Assembly: GCA_963747535.1 (NCBI GenBank)
Contig: CAVVFX010000004.1
Coordinates: forward strand, 124,001-188,000
Direction of reading: 5' to 3'
Length of the DNA stretch: 64,000 nt
DNA from: CAVVFX01 sp963747535
GTDB lineage: Bacteria > Acidobacteriota > Terriglobia > Bryobacterales > Bryobacteraceae
Positions within the stretch are counted from its first letter, which is position 1. Every line of letters begins with the position of its first letter. This document shows, piece after piece, positions 7,685-16,574 of the stretch. Below the pieces are notes generated by a model. The model was given only the letters and a program-made list of their open reading frames with translations, did no database searches and was not told the DNA's origin. Position numbers and translations under genes: made by a program.

Positions 7685-8686
7685 TCAACAGCTCGCGGTG
7701 CGATAACGCCGTTCATCCGCCAACTGCCGAATAGGGCGCGCCCCCCGGGACCGGCGTATTTCAATTCCAAGCTTTCGCATCTTGTAAATCAGCGTAGTGC
7801 GTGCCAATCCAAGCCGATTGGCCGCTCCGTCCTGCCCTCCGATCAGCCAGTCGGTTTGCTCCAAGGTTTCCAGAATATGATCCCGATCGGCGTCGGCAAG
7901 CGTGCGTGTAGCGCTCTCCGTGCTCTGCTTCACCGTGTGCTTCAAGTCCAGCGGCAGACGCAGCACCGAGCCGGGCGAATAGAGCACCGCGCGCTCGATG
8001 AAATTCTGCAGTTCGCGAATATTACCCGGCCAGTCGTGCGCTTTGAGGACCTCCACCACTTCATCGGGAATTGAATCGATGGGCTTGTTGAGACAGGCCG
8101 CAAATTTTGCAACAAAGAACTCCGTCAGCGGCAGTATGTCCTGAACCCGTTCACGCAACGGAGGCAGGTGGATTGGAATTACGTTCAGCCGGTAGAACAA
8201 ATCTGCCCGAAACAGCTTCTTGGTCACAAGTTGCCCGAGATCCTGGTTGGTCGCCGCCACGACCCGCGCGTTGACCCGGACGGTCTGGGTGCTACCCAAA
8301 CGCTCGAACTCTCGCTCTTGCAATGCGCGCAACAGCTTGGGCTGAAGTTCCAACGGCATGTCGCCAATCTCGTCCAGAAAGAGCGTGCCCCCGTCTGCCA
8401 TTTGAAATCGCCCCTTGGTTCGAGCGCACGCGCCCGTGAATGCGCCTCTTTCGTGGCCGAACAGTTCGCTCTCCAACAGGGCGCTCGGAATCGCCGCACA
8501 GCTAAGGGCTACAAAGCGGTTGTGGCGGCGAGGGCTGGCCTCATGAATCGCTCTCGCGATCACCTCTTTGCCGGTGCCCGTTTCTCCCTGGATTAAGACG
8601 ACGGAGTCCACCGGCGCGACCAGATCGACGTTTTCGAGCAGAGCGCGGAATTTCTCGCTGGATCCAACCAAATTCAGCGTAGCCAT
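7685..8686 (-). CDS. Sigma-54-dependent activator without receiver domain (copy 2)
   Basis: A 333-residue AAA+/Fis-HTH activator, strongly similar along its whole length to the next gene; both begin MATLNLVGSS and share GETGTGKE, GAFTGA, TLFLDEIGD, DWPGNIRELQNFIER and a C-terminal HTH (GQDGAANRLGLARTTLIYKM). This is a tandem duplication with moderate divergence, most marked in the linker and HTH, so the copies may recognise different sites. ATG at 8686 has the same AGGAGACATAACG leader as its paralogue. There is no N-terminal regulatory domain, so activity must be controlled by partner proteins or by expression. Confidence 0.9.
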   Translation of the reverse strand: MATLNLVGSSEKFRALLENVDLVAPVDSVVLIQGETGTGKEVIARAIHEASPRRHNRFVALSCAAIPSALLESELFGHERGAFTGACARTKGRFQMADGGTLFLDEIGDMPLELQPKLLRALQEREFERLGSTQTVRVNARVVAATNQDLGQLVTKKLFRADLFYRLNVIPIHLPPLRERVQDILPLTEFFVAKFAACLNKPIDSIPDEVVEVLKAHDWPGNIRELQNFIERAVLYSPGSVLRLPLDLKHTVKQSTESATRTLADADRDHILETLEQTDWLIGGQDGAANRLGLARTTLIYKMRKLGIEIRRSRGARPIRQLADERRYRTASC

Positions 8687-8709
8687 CGTTATGTCTCCTT
8701 GCCTGAATT

Positions 8710-8731
8710 GGAAGGGGTGTTGGCTCCTTCC
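8710..8731. promoter_or_regulatory. Inverted repeat GGAAGG-N10-CCTTCC in regulator leader (copy 2)
   Basis: This is identical over 22 bases to the element before copy 1 and sits at the same distance from the start codon. It was duplicated together with the gene and has been kept while flanking bases drifted. Confidence 0.5.
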
Positions 8732-8951
8732 GAGTTCTGTTCCCTGCGCAGGACGCATCCTAGCGGCGTTCTTTCTTTCCGGTCCGCATCGCCTCTAATG
8801 TCCCGATTCTGCGCCGCGTCACTCCAAAGCCGCATACCTGAATCGGTTCTGGGGACTGACTGAATAGTTTGGAATTGGTTTCCATGGCTGACCCCTGGTG
8901 GGGATTTTTCAATTGGTTGTCCATCGACCGCTGAGAAATTGCAATCTGCTA

Positions 8952-9233
8952 TTACGTCGCTTCTCTTTCACGTTTGATCCACTCACGGATATACCGCGGG
9001 CAGTTGTTGATTTTGGTCCCGTTCGATTCCAGGCTCGCGAGAAGCCTCACGGCCTGCTCGTCCACCAAGCGGACGTCTTTGAGGTCGAGAATCAATGCAC
9101 GGCTTCTTTCTTCTTCGAGCAAGGCCCTAAGCGTGCCGACGTCGTCCCCTGTGATCCGCCCACTGACGCGCAAAACCACGAGATCCGTTCCGATTGCTTG
9201 GCGTTGGATTTTGCAGGTCACTCTGAACGTCAT
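8952..9233 (-). CDS. STAS-domain protein (anti-sigma-factor-antagonist-like)
   Basis: A 93-residue single-domain protein. The pattern TDLVVLRVSGRITGDDVGTL followed by RALILDLKDVRLVDEQAVRL and LASLESNGTKINNCPRYIREWI matches STAS domains. The usual phosphorylatable Ser/Thr of SpoIIAA (D-S/T at the loop after LDLKDV) is replaced here by VDEQA, so phospho-switching is unlikely. The reading frame allows a GTG start at 9257; ATG at 9233 is preferred for length, although neither has a strong ribosome-binding site. It lies between the giant sigma-54 regulator and the duplicated activators, all on the minus strand, and may take part in their control. Confidence 0.7.
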   Translation of the reverse strand: MTFRVTCKIQRQAIGTDLVVLRVSGRITGDDVGTLRALLEEERSRALILDLKDVRLVDEQAVRLLASLESNGTKINNCPRYIREWIKREREAT

Positions 9234-9337
9234 GGCGGCATCTTGCTGCGCTCGCACCTCTGTATCGGCAATTCTCTTGCCAATCGTAACGGCTTGAAAA
9301 GATGATGCTTAGAGACGTTACCGATTGGGCAAGAAGA

Positions 9338-9410
9338 GTGCGAATTTCGCGAATTTCGGCAAAGAGCTTGCGGATCTCACGAATTTTGCGAATTACGCGA
9401 ATTGCGCAAT
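9338..9410. repeat. Degenerate tandem GCGAATT-type repeats
   Basis: About seven imperfect copies of a GCGAATTTC/GCGAATTRC unit, spaced roughly 9-13 bases, fill the 200-bp gap between the stop of the giant regulator gene and the STAS gene. The units are part-palindromic (GCGAATTACGCGAATTGCGC). They could be protein-binding sites, a processing signal or simple slippage; there is no coding sense. Confidence 0.5.
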
Positions 9411-9434
9411 CTTGATCGCAATGCCGGAATTCGT

Positions 9435-12400
9435 TCAGCGAAATTTGAACTGAAGTTTGTCGATTTTAAGAGCTCTGATGCGGGCCTCGAGAGTCGATGC
9501 CGGAATTCCGAGCTTCGCCGCCGCTCCTGACGGTCCAGAAACCCGGCCCCTGGTGGCGGCGAGTGCCGTCTCGATAATTTCCCGCTCGCTCAGGGGTTCG
9601 ACCTGGCTCTTGGCGACTGGCGAAGCCTTCACGGGAGGTACTGGAGAAACGGACTTTTTGGAAAGCCACAATTCGTCCACCGAAAAAACGTCACCAGAGC
9701 TCAGAATCAGAGACCTCTCAATTACGTTCTGCAACTCGCGGATGTTGCCTGGCCAATCGTAGGACTGCAACATATCCAGCGTCTTTTTGTCGATCGAGCG
9801 GATCTCCTTGCCTGCCTTGACACCGTAGCGTTGCACGAAATACTCGACCAGGAGCAGGAGATCGTCCTTTCGTTCGCGGAGAGGCGGCACCTCGATAGGG
9901 AACACATTGAGTCGATAGAAGAGGTCCTGGCGGAAGCTGCCATTGGCTACCCCAGCTTCCAGGTCACGATTCGTCGCGGTGATAACGCGAACGTCGATAT
10001 GGATAGGTTTTCCTCCACCAACGCGTTCCAGTTCCCGTTCCTGCAGTACCCGCAGTAACGCGACCTGGGTATCGGGCAGAAGTTCGCCCACTTCGTCGAG
10101 AAAAATCGTCCCACCGTCGGCGAGTTCAAAACGGCCAAGTCGCCTTTGTGTAGCTCCCGTGAAGGCCCCCTTCTCATGGCCGAATAACTCCGAAGGGATC
10201 AAGTCACGGGGGATTGCAGCGCAGTTGACGCTCACGAAAGCTCGCTCAGCTCTCGCGGACTTTCTGTGGATTGCACGGGCGACCAGTTCCTTGCCCGTAC
10301 CTGTCTCCCCGGTGATTAGAACCGTGGAGTCGGTGGGAGCCACTTTGGCAATCCGGGAAAGAACAACCTTCAACGGGTTCGAGGCGCCAACAATTTCATC
10401 GAACATCGAGGTCCGCTCGACCTCGTCGCGAAGAGCCAGGTTTTCCCGGTAGAGTTGATCCTTAAGCGCTCTGATCTCTGCTTCCGCCTGCTTCTGTTCA
10501 CTCAAATCGAGCGCAAAGGCGACTCCGTCGTTCCCTCTTGAGTCAATCAGCGCACCGCCCGTCAGAACAGGTACGCGAGTGCCATCCTTGCGGAAGAACT
10601 CCTTCTCGTACGGCTGAACCTTCCCAGTTGCCTTTAGATCCACGATCGCGCGCTCGTCTTGGTGGCGCCATTCGGCCGGTGTCAAGTCGGTCCAGCGCAC
10701 ATCATCCGCTACGAAATCTTCACGGCCGTACTGCAGCATGCCGAGAAATGCGTCATTTGCCTCAAGAATTCGCCCATCGAGGTTCCAAATCATGACTCCG
10801 ACGATGTTGGAGTCAACGAGGCGGCGAACGCGTGCTTCGCGCTCCTGCAGGTCGCTATAGAGACGCGTGTTCTCCATGGAGATCGCCGCCTCCGAAGCAA
10901 GCAACTTGAGGACGGCCATTCGAGCAGGGGTGAACGCGTGAGGTGTGAGATTGTTCTCGAGGTACAGCAGCCCGAGCAGCCGGGTCTGTTTTAGCAGTGG
11001 GAGGCAGAGCACAGACCGTGAGCGGTGCTCGCGAATATAGCCATCCGTTGAAAACGAGTTCTGACTGGACGCATCGTGCAGGAGAACGCTTTCTTTGGTC
11101 CGTAGGACGTAGTGAAACACAGACGTCGGTAGATCTGCGGCCGTGACGCGTTCCTGTTTCAGGACCACGTTCACGTTGTCACTGCCGGTTGTGGCCTCCG
11201 CTTCAATTTGATATTGATCGCCTCGCGGGAGAATCAAGAGACCTCGTTCGGCGCCCGCGTGTTCGATTGCCGAACTCATTAGCGTGTTGATTAACTTCTC
11301 GAAAATGATCTCGCCTGACACTGCTTCCGAGACTCTGATTACGGTAGCCAGATCGAGCTGCTCGACGGGTGTCACTATCGTAGCCGTGGAATCCGGGATC
11401 GACTTGTCCACTCTGAGGTGCGGATAAAGCTCCTCCAGCTGGCGAACCTTTCCATCGGCTCCCCAGCGCAGGTAGCAGGCCCGCGCGTCCCGCAAATAGG
11501 TCGCCGCGATCTTCTCGTAACCGCGCTCTGCGTAGAAACGCCCGGCAATCTCGTTGGCAATCGCTTGGTTGTGCACGAACCCGTATTTGTGAGCCGCGCG
11601 GATGGCCTTGTCGTACAGCTCCTGAGCGTCCACTATCCGGCCCTCGATGCGGGCGATCTCGGCGCCGACCAACGCAGCGCGGTCTTCGAAGGTTTCGGGG
11701 TTGACCTCGGCCCACGCTTGGAGCTCGCGATGGTGGTCCCGCACAGAATCGAAATGCCTCCGTCTCTGCTCCGGTGTAGCGTGATCCCAGACCGACGCAT
11801 GCGTCAGCGCGCCATAGAGTCGATACTCCGCGGACTCGAACATTGCCGCCGACGTCCAAAGCAGCGGTTCCGCGCGCAGCGAGGCGTCGACCGCCAACGC
11901 AAGGTCTCCGGCGAAAAAGTGCGCCTGCATCTTTCGCGTCCAGTAATGGAACTCGGCGAACACCAGATTGGGGCTGTCGGCCAAGCGACGTTCGGTACCG
12001 GGTTCGCTGTATCCCTCATGATCCAGGCACCCGAACGTCGCAGTCAGCCCGCGCAAGGTGAGGATCAAACCGAGTTGTGCTCCGCAGCGCTCGATGGCCA
12101 GGGCGAAACGCACCCGCCCGGCAGATGCCAGGCCGTTCTCGCATTCGTTTTGCACTTCCGCGAGCGGATCCCCGGCGGCAAGGCAAACTGTGACGGTCAG
12201 CAACTCGCACTCGGCTGTCAGATACTCGATCGAGAAGATGAGCCGGTAATTACGTTCCCAGGTCTCTTCTGCAAGAAGGGCTTTGCCAGCCCTGAGATAC
12301 TTGAGCGCCGAGTCGTATGCTGTCGAGCGTTTCGCGCGCTGGCCTGCGATCAGATTCAGTGCTGCGACGCGCTCGCGATCCTCGGCAGAGGCGATGACTT

Positions 12401-14579
12401 GGGAGCCCCGGTTGAGTTGATTGACGATCTCAAATATCGCCTCCTCAAGTTTTTCAGCGGGCGTGTGCTCGGCGAGGAGCATTCCGATGCGCAAGTGGAC
12501 CTCGGCACGCAGCTCCTCCGGGATCAACGAGTATGCAGCTTCCTGCACGCGGTCATGCAGGAAGCCATAGGAATTGTCGGCACGGAAGATGAGGCCCGAT
12601 CGTACGGCTTCCCAGAGAAGGTCGTGCATGTCCTCGACCGAGCCCTGGTACGCCATCCGCAGCATCTCGAACTCCGCACTGTTGCCCATGCACGCGAATT
12701 GCTGGAGTATGTTCTGGGTTTCTGGCGGAAGGCGCTTCAACTTCTCGACCATCAGGTCTACAACGTTGTCCGTGTATCCTTTGGCATGAATGCGGAGCAG
12801 GTCCCATACCCAACACCGAGCGCGGTAATCGAATGTCAGCAGGCGATCGTCCGCCAGAGTAGAAATGAACTGAATTGCGAAGAACGGGTTGCCCGAGGTC
12901 TTCTCGTGAATCAAGTCTGCCAGTGGGGCGACGCGCTCCAGTTGGCAGTGAAGGGAGTCCACAAGCAGCTTACCTAGATCGTCGCGACTGAGTGGTGCGA
13001 GAACGATGTCCTGCACTGCGGCTCCGGCCTGACGGATCGCTTCCAGCTTTCGTACCAGTGGGTGGGTTCGATTGACCTCATTGTCCCGATACGCACCAAT
13101 GAGCAGTAAATGCTGCAGATCGTTGCGGGTCAACAGTTCTTCGAGGAAGTCGAGTGTGGCGGCATCCAACCATTGCATGTCATCGAGGAAGAGCGCGAGC
13201 GGATGTTCTGGTCGCGCGAATGCGCCGATGAACCGTCGAAATACCATCTGAAAACGTCGCTGCGCCTCGTACGGCGGCAATTCCGGCACTGGCGGCTGCT
13301 CGCCGATGACATGCCTCAATTCCGGGACGAGATCGACGATGAGCAGTCCGTACGGATCCAGCGCCTCACGAAGTGCGTCCTGCCATTTGCGCAGGTCTTC
13401 CTCGTTCTGGCTGAGGAGCCGCCGGATGGGGTTCTGAAATGCCTGGGCCAGCGTGGCATACGGAATGTCGCGCTTGTACTGGTCGAACTTGCCTGACGCA
13501 AACAAGCCGCGTGGCGGCACGAGTGGTTTGTGGAGCTCATTGACGACTGCGGATTTGCCGATGCCGGAGTATCCGGATACCAGCACCAGTTCCGGTCGGC
13601 CACCGCCAACGATGCGGTCGAAGGCGGTAAGCAGAGTGTCAACCTCGCGGTCCCTCCCGTACAGCTTCTCGGGGATCATGAGGCGATCCGGAGTGTCATC
13701 AGCGCCGGGAGTGAAGTCATCGATGCATCCCTGGGACTCCCATTGGGACAGGCAGCGCCGAAGATCGCTCTCAACTCCCTCCGCTGTCTGATACCTCTCC
13801 TCCGCCGTCTTGGAGAGCAACTTCATCGTGATCGCGGAGATCGGGGCCGGCATGGTTCCCAGCCGCTCGCTGGGTGCGGCTGGCTGTCTCGCGATGTGAC
13901 AGTGCACCCATTCCATCGGATCGGAGGCCGTGAACGGAAGACTCCCGGTCAGCATTTCGTAAAACGTCACTCCAAGCGAGTAAAGGTCGCTCCGGGAATC
14001 GATCGAGCGGTTCACTCGTCCCGTCTGCTCGGGCGCCATGTAGGCGAGCGTTCCCGCGATGAACTCCGGAGGTTCGGGCGACTGGCGCTCGCGGGGAAGT
14101 TGGGACGCGATCCCGAATCCGGTGAGCCACGCGTTGCCGGTGTCGTCGACGAGGACATTCGCAGGCTTAACATCTTTATGTATGACGCCGTGCTGATGGA
14201 CTTGACCGAGTGTTCTCGCCATACCAATGGCGGTGCTAAGGAAGCGAGTCAGGTCGAGCGGCTGCCCCTGGTCACGCTCAAGAATCCGATCCAGCGGCTG
14301 ACCGCCAGGGTCTTTGAGCACGAGGATCGTCCGCCCTTCGTGACGAGTAATTCCTAAAGGCTTGGCCGCCCACGCGGGATCGAGTTGGGCTGCGAACGAG
14401 TATTCGTGCACGAGCCGCCTGATACTTTGAGGCGACGGCTGTTCAGAGAGTGCGATCGCCAGGACTGGCGAGGGCTCGTCGTGCTTTCGGCCGCGGTAAA
14501 GGGTAAAGTCCGCGCTTTCCCGCAGGGGCACCAGCACGTACCCCGAGAGATCCGGGATGGGTGACATTCTTGTCGCCAC
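9435..14579 (-). CDS. Giant kinase-like/ATPase/GAF/PAS/sigma-54 activator
   Basis: A 1714-residue multidomain signal integrator. Order: Ser/Thr kinase-like domain 10-280 (HKDVKPAN at 134-141), predicted NTPase of the AAA/NACHT-like signalling class 305-600 (P-loop GYSGIGKS at 336, LALFLDD at 461), helical repeats 620-1060, GAF 1075-1240, PAS 1255-1365, sigma-54 AAA+ 1393-1625 (GETGTGKE at 1424, GAFTGA at 1471), Fis-type HTH 1665-1710. The kinase N-lobe lacks the VAIK lysine (VLAIALS) and the DFG motif reads GFG (153-156), so catalysis is doubtful. It presumably senses ligands through kinase/ATPase/GAF/PAS modules and activates sigma-54 promoters. The start is GTG; ATG at 14567 is an alternative. 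It is divergent from a PAS-protein gene. Confidence 0.92.
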   Translation of the reverse strand: MATRMSPIPDLSGYVLVPLRESADFTLYRGRKHDEPSPVLAIALSEQPSPQSIRRLVHEYSFAAQLDPAWAAKPLGITRHEGRTILVLKDPGGQPLDRILERDQGQPLDLTRFLSTAIGMARTLGQVHQHGVIHKDVKPANVLVDDTGNAWLTGFGIASQLPRERQSPEPPEFIAGTLAYMAPEQTGRVNRSIDSRSDLYSLGVTFYEMLTGSLPFTASDPMEWVHCHIARQPAAPSERLGTMPAPISAITMKLLSKTAEERYQTAEGVESDLRRCLSQWESQGCIDDFTPGADDTPDRLMIPEKLYGRDREVDTLLTAFDRIVGGGRPELVLVSGYSGIGKSAVVNELHKPLVPPRGLFASGKFDQYKRDIPYATLAQAFQNPIRRLLSQNEEDLRKWQDALREALDPYGLLIVDLVPELRHVIGEQPPVPELPPYEAQRRFQMVFRRFIGAFARPEHPLALFLDDMQWLDAATLDFLEELLTRNDLQHLLLIGAYRDNEVNRTHPLVRKLEAIRQAGAAVQDIVLAPLSRDDLGKLLVDSLHCQLERVAPLADLIHEKTSGNPFFAIQFISTLADDRLLTFDYRARCWVWDLLRIHAKGYTDNVVDLMVEKLKRLPPETQNILQQFACMGNSAEFEMLRMAYQGSVEDMHDLLWEAVRSGLIFRADNSYGFLHDRVQEAAYSLIPEELRAEVHLRIGMLLAEHTPAEKLEEAIFEIVNQLNRGSQVIASAEDRERVAALNLIAGQRAKRSTAYDSALKYLRAGKALLAEETWERNYRLIFSIEYLTAECELLTVTVCLAAGDPLAEVQNECENGLASAGRVRFALAIERCGAQLGLILTLRGLTATFGCLDHEGYSEPGTERRLADSPNLVFAEFHYWTRKMQAHFFAGDLALAVDASLRAEPLLWTSAAMFESAEYRLYGALTHASVWDHATPEQRRRHFDSVRDHHRELQAWAEVNPETFEDRAALVGAEIARIEGRIVDAQELYDKAIRAAHKYGFVHNQAIANEIAGRFYAERGYEKIAATYLRDARACYLRWGADGKVRQLEELYPHLRVDKSIPDSTATIVTPVEQLDLATVIRVSEAVSGEIIFEKLINTLMSSAIEHAGAERGLLILPRGDQYQIEAEATTGSDNVNVVLKQERVTAADLPTSVFHYVLRTKESVLLHDASSQNSFSTDGYIREHRSRSVLCLPLLKQTRLLGLLYLENNLTPHAFTPARMAVLKLLASEAAISMENTRLYSDLQEREARVRRLVDSNIVGVMIWNLDGRILEANDAFLGMLQYGREDFVADDVRWTDLTPAEWRHQDERAIVDLKATGKVQPYEKEFFRKDGTRVPVLTGGALIDSRGNDGVAFALDLSEQKQAEAEIRALKDQLYRENLALRDEVERTSMFDEIVGASNPLKVVLSRIAKVAPTDSTVLITGETGTGKELVARAIHRKSARAERAFVSVNCAAIPRDLIPSELFGHEKGAFTGATQRRLGRFELADGGTIFLDEVGELLPDTQVALLRVLQERELERVGGGKPIHIDVRVITATNRDLEAGVANGSFRQDLFYRLNVFPIEVPPLRERKDDLLLLVEYFVQRYGVKAGKEIRSIDKKTLDMLQSYDWPGNIRELQNVIERSLILSSGDVFSVDELWLSKKSVSPVPPVKASPVAKSQVEPLSEREIIETALAATRGRVSGPSGAAAKLGIPASTLEARIRALKIDKLQFKFR

Positions 14580-14899
14580 GGCAGCACGACCTTGGAATAT
14601 TCATTTAGACAGGACGCTAGGACGATGTCAACAGGAACGAAATATCAATGGCCGCGCCGGCCGCAGAGTTGGTTCAGTGGCGGCCAGTCTCCGCGAAGCC
14701 CGTTTAGCCTGGCGGCAGACGCTTTGCGTGCCTGTTGTTCGAGGCGTTCTCGCCGCTCTCTTCAACCGTTGCGTTCACGATGCAGAAGGGGTATTCTTTT
14801 GGGCGATGCTCCATATTTGGAATGCTCACAACAGAACCCTGTAGTTCATTTGGCTCCTTTGGAATATCATTCAGATTCTTAAGCATAAGGAGATTGAAA
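14580..14899. other. Divergent promoter region, giant regulator / PAS protein
   Basis: A 320-bp intergenic stretch with no convincing gene. It must hold the promoters of both flanking genes. No canonical -24/-12 sigma-54 element (GG-N10-GC with the flanking consensus) could be identified by eye, nor a clear palindrome. Confidence 0.5.
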
Positions 14900-15412
14900 A
14901 TGCCGACTAGCGTGACAGTACAGAATCGTGGCGTAGCAACAAGCAAGATGATTTTGGATGGCGACTTCGACAGAATCGACTTCCGAGGAGAAATCGTCGA
15001 CGGGCATCTCGTCACAAAAGGAATTCTCGCAGACCAAGCGGCAATGGATTCTATCCCTGTAGGAATATACGTTCTAGAAAAGGACGCTACCGTCGTCAAG
15101 TGCAACAAAACTGCAATCGCGGGTTGGGGACGCACGCCGTCTCTGGGAACCTCGGAAAAGTATTGCGGGTCACACATTCTTCGTTACCCCTCAGGAGAAG
15201 TGATGCCGCACGAACTTGCACCACCTTCCGTGGTGATCAACAACGGCGCCACCGTTCGTAACGCCGATGTGATTTGCGAGCAGCCCAACGGTAACCGTCT
15301 TCTGGCGCTCGTTAATGTCTTTCCAATTCGTAACGACGAGGACGAAGTGATCGGAGCCGTCAACATTTTCCGTCACAACACCAGCAAGACTGTTCCTGGC
15401 TTACTCGACTAG
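14900..15412 (+). CDS. Single PAS-domain protein
   Basis: A 170-residue protein. Residues 50-160 form one PAS domain: QAAMDSIPVGIYVLEKDATVVKCNKTAIAGWGRTP is the typical PAS opening, and RLLALVNVFPIRNDEDEVIGAVNIFRH the closing strands with the usual 'pi.d..g...G.v....D' pattern. No output domain is attached, so it is a stand-alone sensor that must work through a partner, the obvious candidate being the divergently encoded PAS/GAF/sigma-54 regulator. ATG at 14900 is chosen because AAGGAG lies eight bases upstream; an open frame extends 55 codons further but starts without a site. The ligand is unknown. Confidence 0.8.
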   Translation: MPTSVTVQNRGVATSKMILDGDFDRIDFRGEIVDGHLVTKGILADQAAMDSIPVGIYVLEKDATVVKCNKTAIAGWGRTPSLGTSEKYCGSHILRYPSGEVMPHELAPPSVVINNGATVRNADVICEQPNGNRLLALVNVFPIRNDEDEVIGAVNIFRHNTSKTVPGLLD

Positions 15413-15514
15413 TCTGCAGCTAATTCTAACTCCAAGGTACGCCGCAACTCGGATGACCGCGTTTCAGGCCCCGGAAATTACCCGTTGCGACAACTACGCC
15501 GCTATACTTTTACG

Positions 15515-16129
15515 GTGGAGCCATTTGAGCAATCGAACGAGCGACGCGAACGCGAGCGTGAGATGCGTGCCGCGGGACGATTGCCCCCAGGACAGTCGCT
15601 GACGCTCAAGTGGCCGGTGCTGCACGTGGGCTCGGTGCCGCGTTTTGATCCCAGGACATGGGATTTTCGCGTGTTCGGCCTGGTGGAGGAGCAACTGCGG
15701 CTTTCGTGGGAAGAGTTCTCCAATCTGCCGCAGAGCGAAATATCTGCGGACATGCATTGCGTCACGCGCTGGAGCCGGTTCGACAACCGTTGGGGAGGAC
15801 TGCTCGCCACAGAATTGATGCAGCGAGTGAAGTTGCGGCCGGAGGCGCGGTATGTGATGGTTCATGCCGAGAACAACTACACGGCAAACCTGCCAATCCT
15901 GGATTTTCTGCGCCCGACGACAATTTTCGCCCTGCGGCATGACGGCGAACCCCTTACGGCTGAGCACGGCTACCCGGTGCGCCTCGTGGTGCCGAACCTC
16001 TATGCGTGGAAGAGCGTGAAGTGGGTGCGCGGGATCGAGTTGTTGGATCGCGAAATGCCGGGCTTATGGGAATTTAACGGTTATCACATTTACGGCGACC
16101 CGTTCAAAGAGCAACGATATTCGAGCTGA
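15515..16129 (+). CDS. Sulfite-oxidase-like molybdopterin oxidoreductase
   Basis: A 204-residue protein with the molybdopterin-binding fold of sulfite oxidase/MsrP (YedY). KWPVLHVGSVPRFDPRTWDF opens the domain. DMHCVTRWSRFDNRWGG contains the Cys that ligates molybdenum, and PVRLVVPNLYAWKSVKWVRGIEL is the characteristic cofactor segment. There is no Tat or Sec signal and no dimerisation or heme domain, so it is a short cytoplasmic member. The start is uncertain: TTG 15485, GTG 15515 or ATG 15563 are in frame, and the family similarity begins near the ERREREREMRAAGRLPPG stretch. It lies 102 bp downstream of the PAS gene. The substrate is unknown. Confidence 0.82.
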   Translation: MEPFEQSNERREREREMRAAGRLPPGQSLTLKWPVLHVGSVPRFDPRTWDFRVFGLVEEQLRLSWEEFSNLPQSEISADMHCVTRWSRFDNRWGGLLATELMQRVKLRPEARYVMVHAENNYTANLPILDFLRPTTIFALRHDGEPLTAEHGYPVRLVVPNLYAWKSVKWVRGIELLDREMPGLWEFNGYHIYGDPFKEQRYSS

Positions 16130-16574
16130 ACGTCGGGACGCTGGAGATATGAGTCAGTCTCAAGTACGGCTGCTCGAACCCAATCGTTAGCAGGATCGGC
16201 GCGGGTACAGAAGTACGGGTGATGATTCACAGGCACATCGCATTTCTGACGGCCCCCCAACTTCGTCTTTATTGCAGCGGGCGATGTTTCGAATCATGTC
16301 TCTGCGTTCCCGGCCGCCTGGCTGAAAGATCCTTCGTAGGACTGGGTGCGGGTCCTGTTCCATTCGGAAAACCGTTATGCGATCCTGTGACGCCCAAACG
16401 TCACTTTGCGGCCCGACCGCCCCGTCGTGCCCAAACTTCGACAAATCGTCGACACCTCACACACCAAAAGCCCGCAAATACTTTCGCATCAATCGCATAA
16501 CGCCGGAAGCCGGACTGGCGCACTGCATGCAGTCAGAGCAGTCGACCGAAATCACGATTAAAGGACAAGACCAT
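16130..16574. other. Gap without recognisable gene
   Basis: A 445-bp stretch between the molybdopterin enzyme and the first epoxide hydrolase. Short frames on both strands (for example minus 16187-16444) read partly protein-like but match no family that I recognise. It may contain a decayed gene, and must contain the promoter of the following operon. AAGGA at 16560-16564 is the ribosome-binding site of the hydrolase. Confidence 0.4.

Noticed and set aside
11418..12977. Open frame of 519 codons on the plus strand
   Set aside because: Antisense to the helical part of the giant regulator gene, without family likeness.
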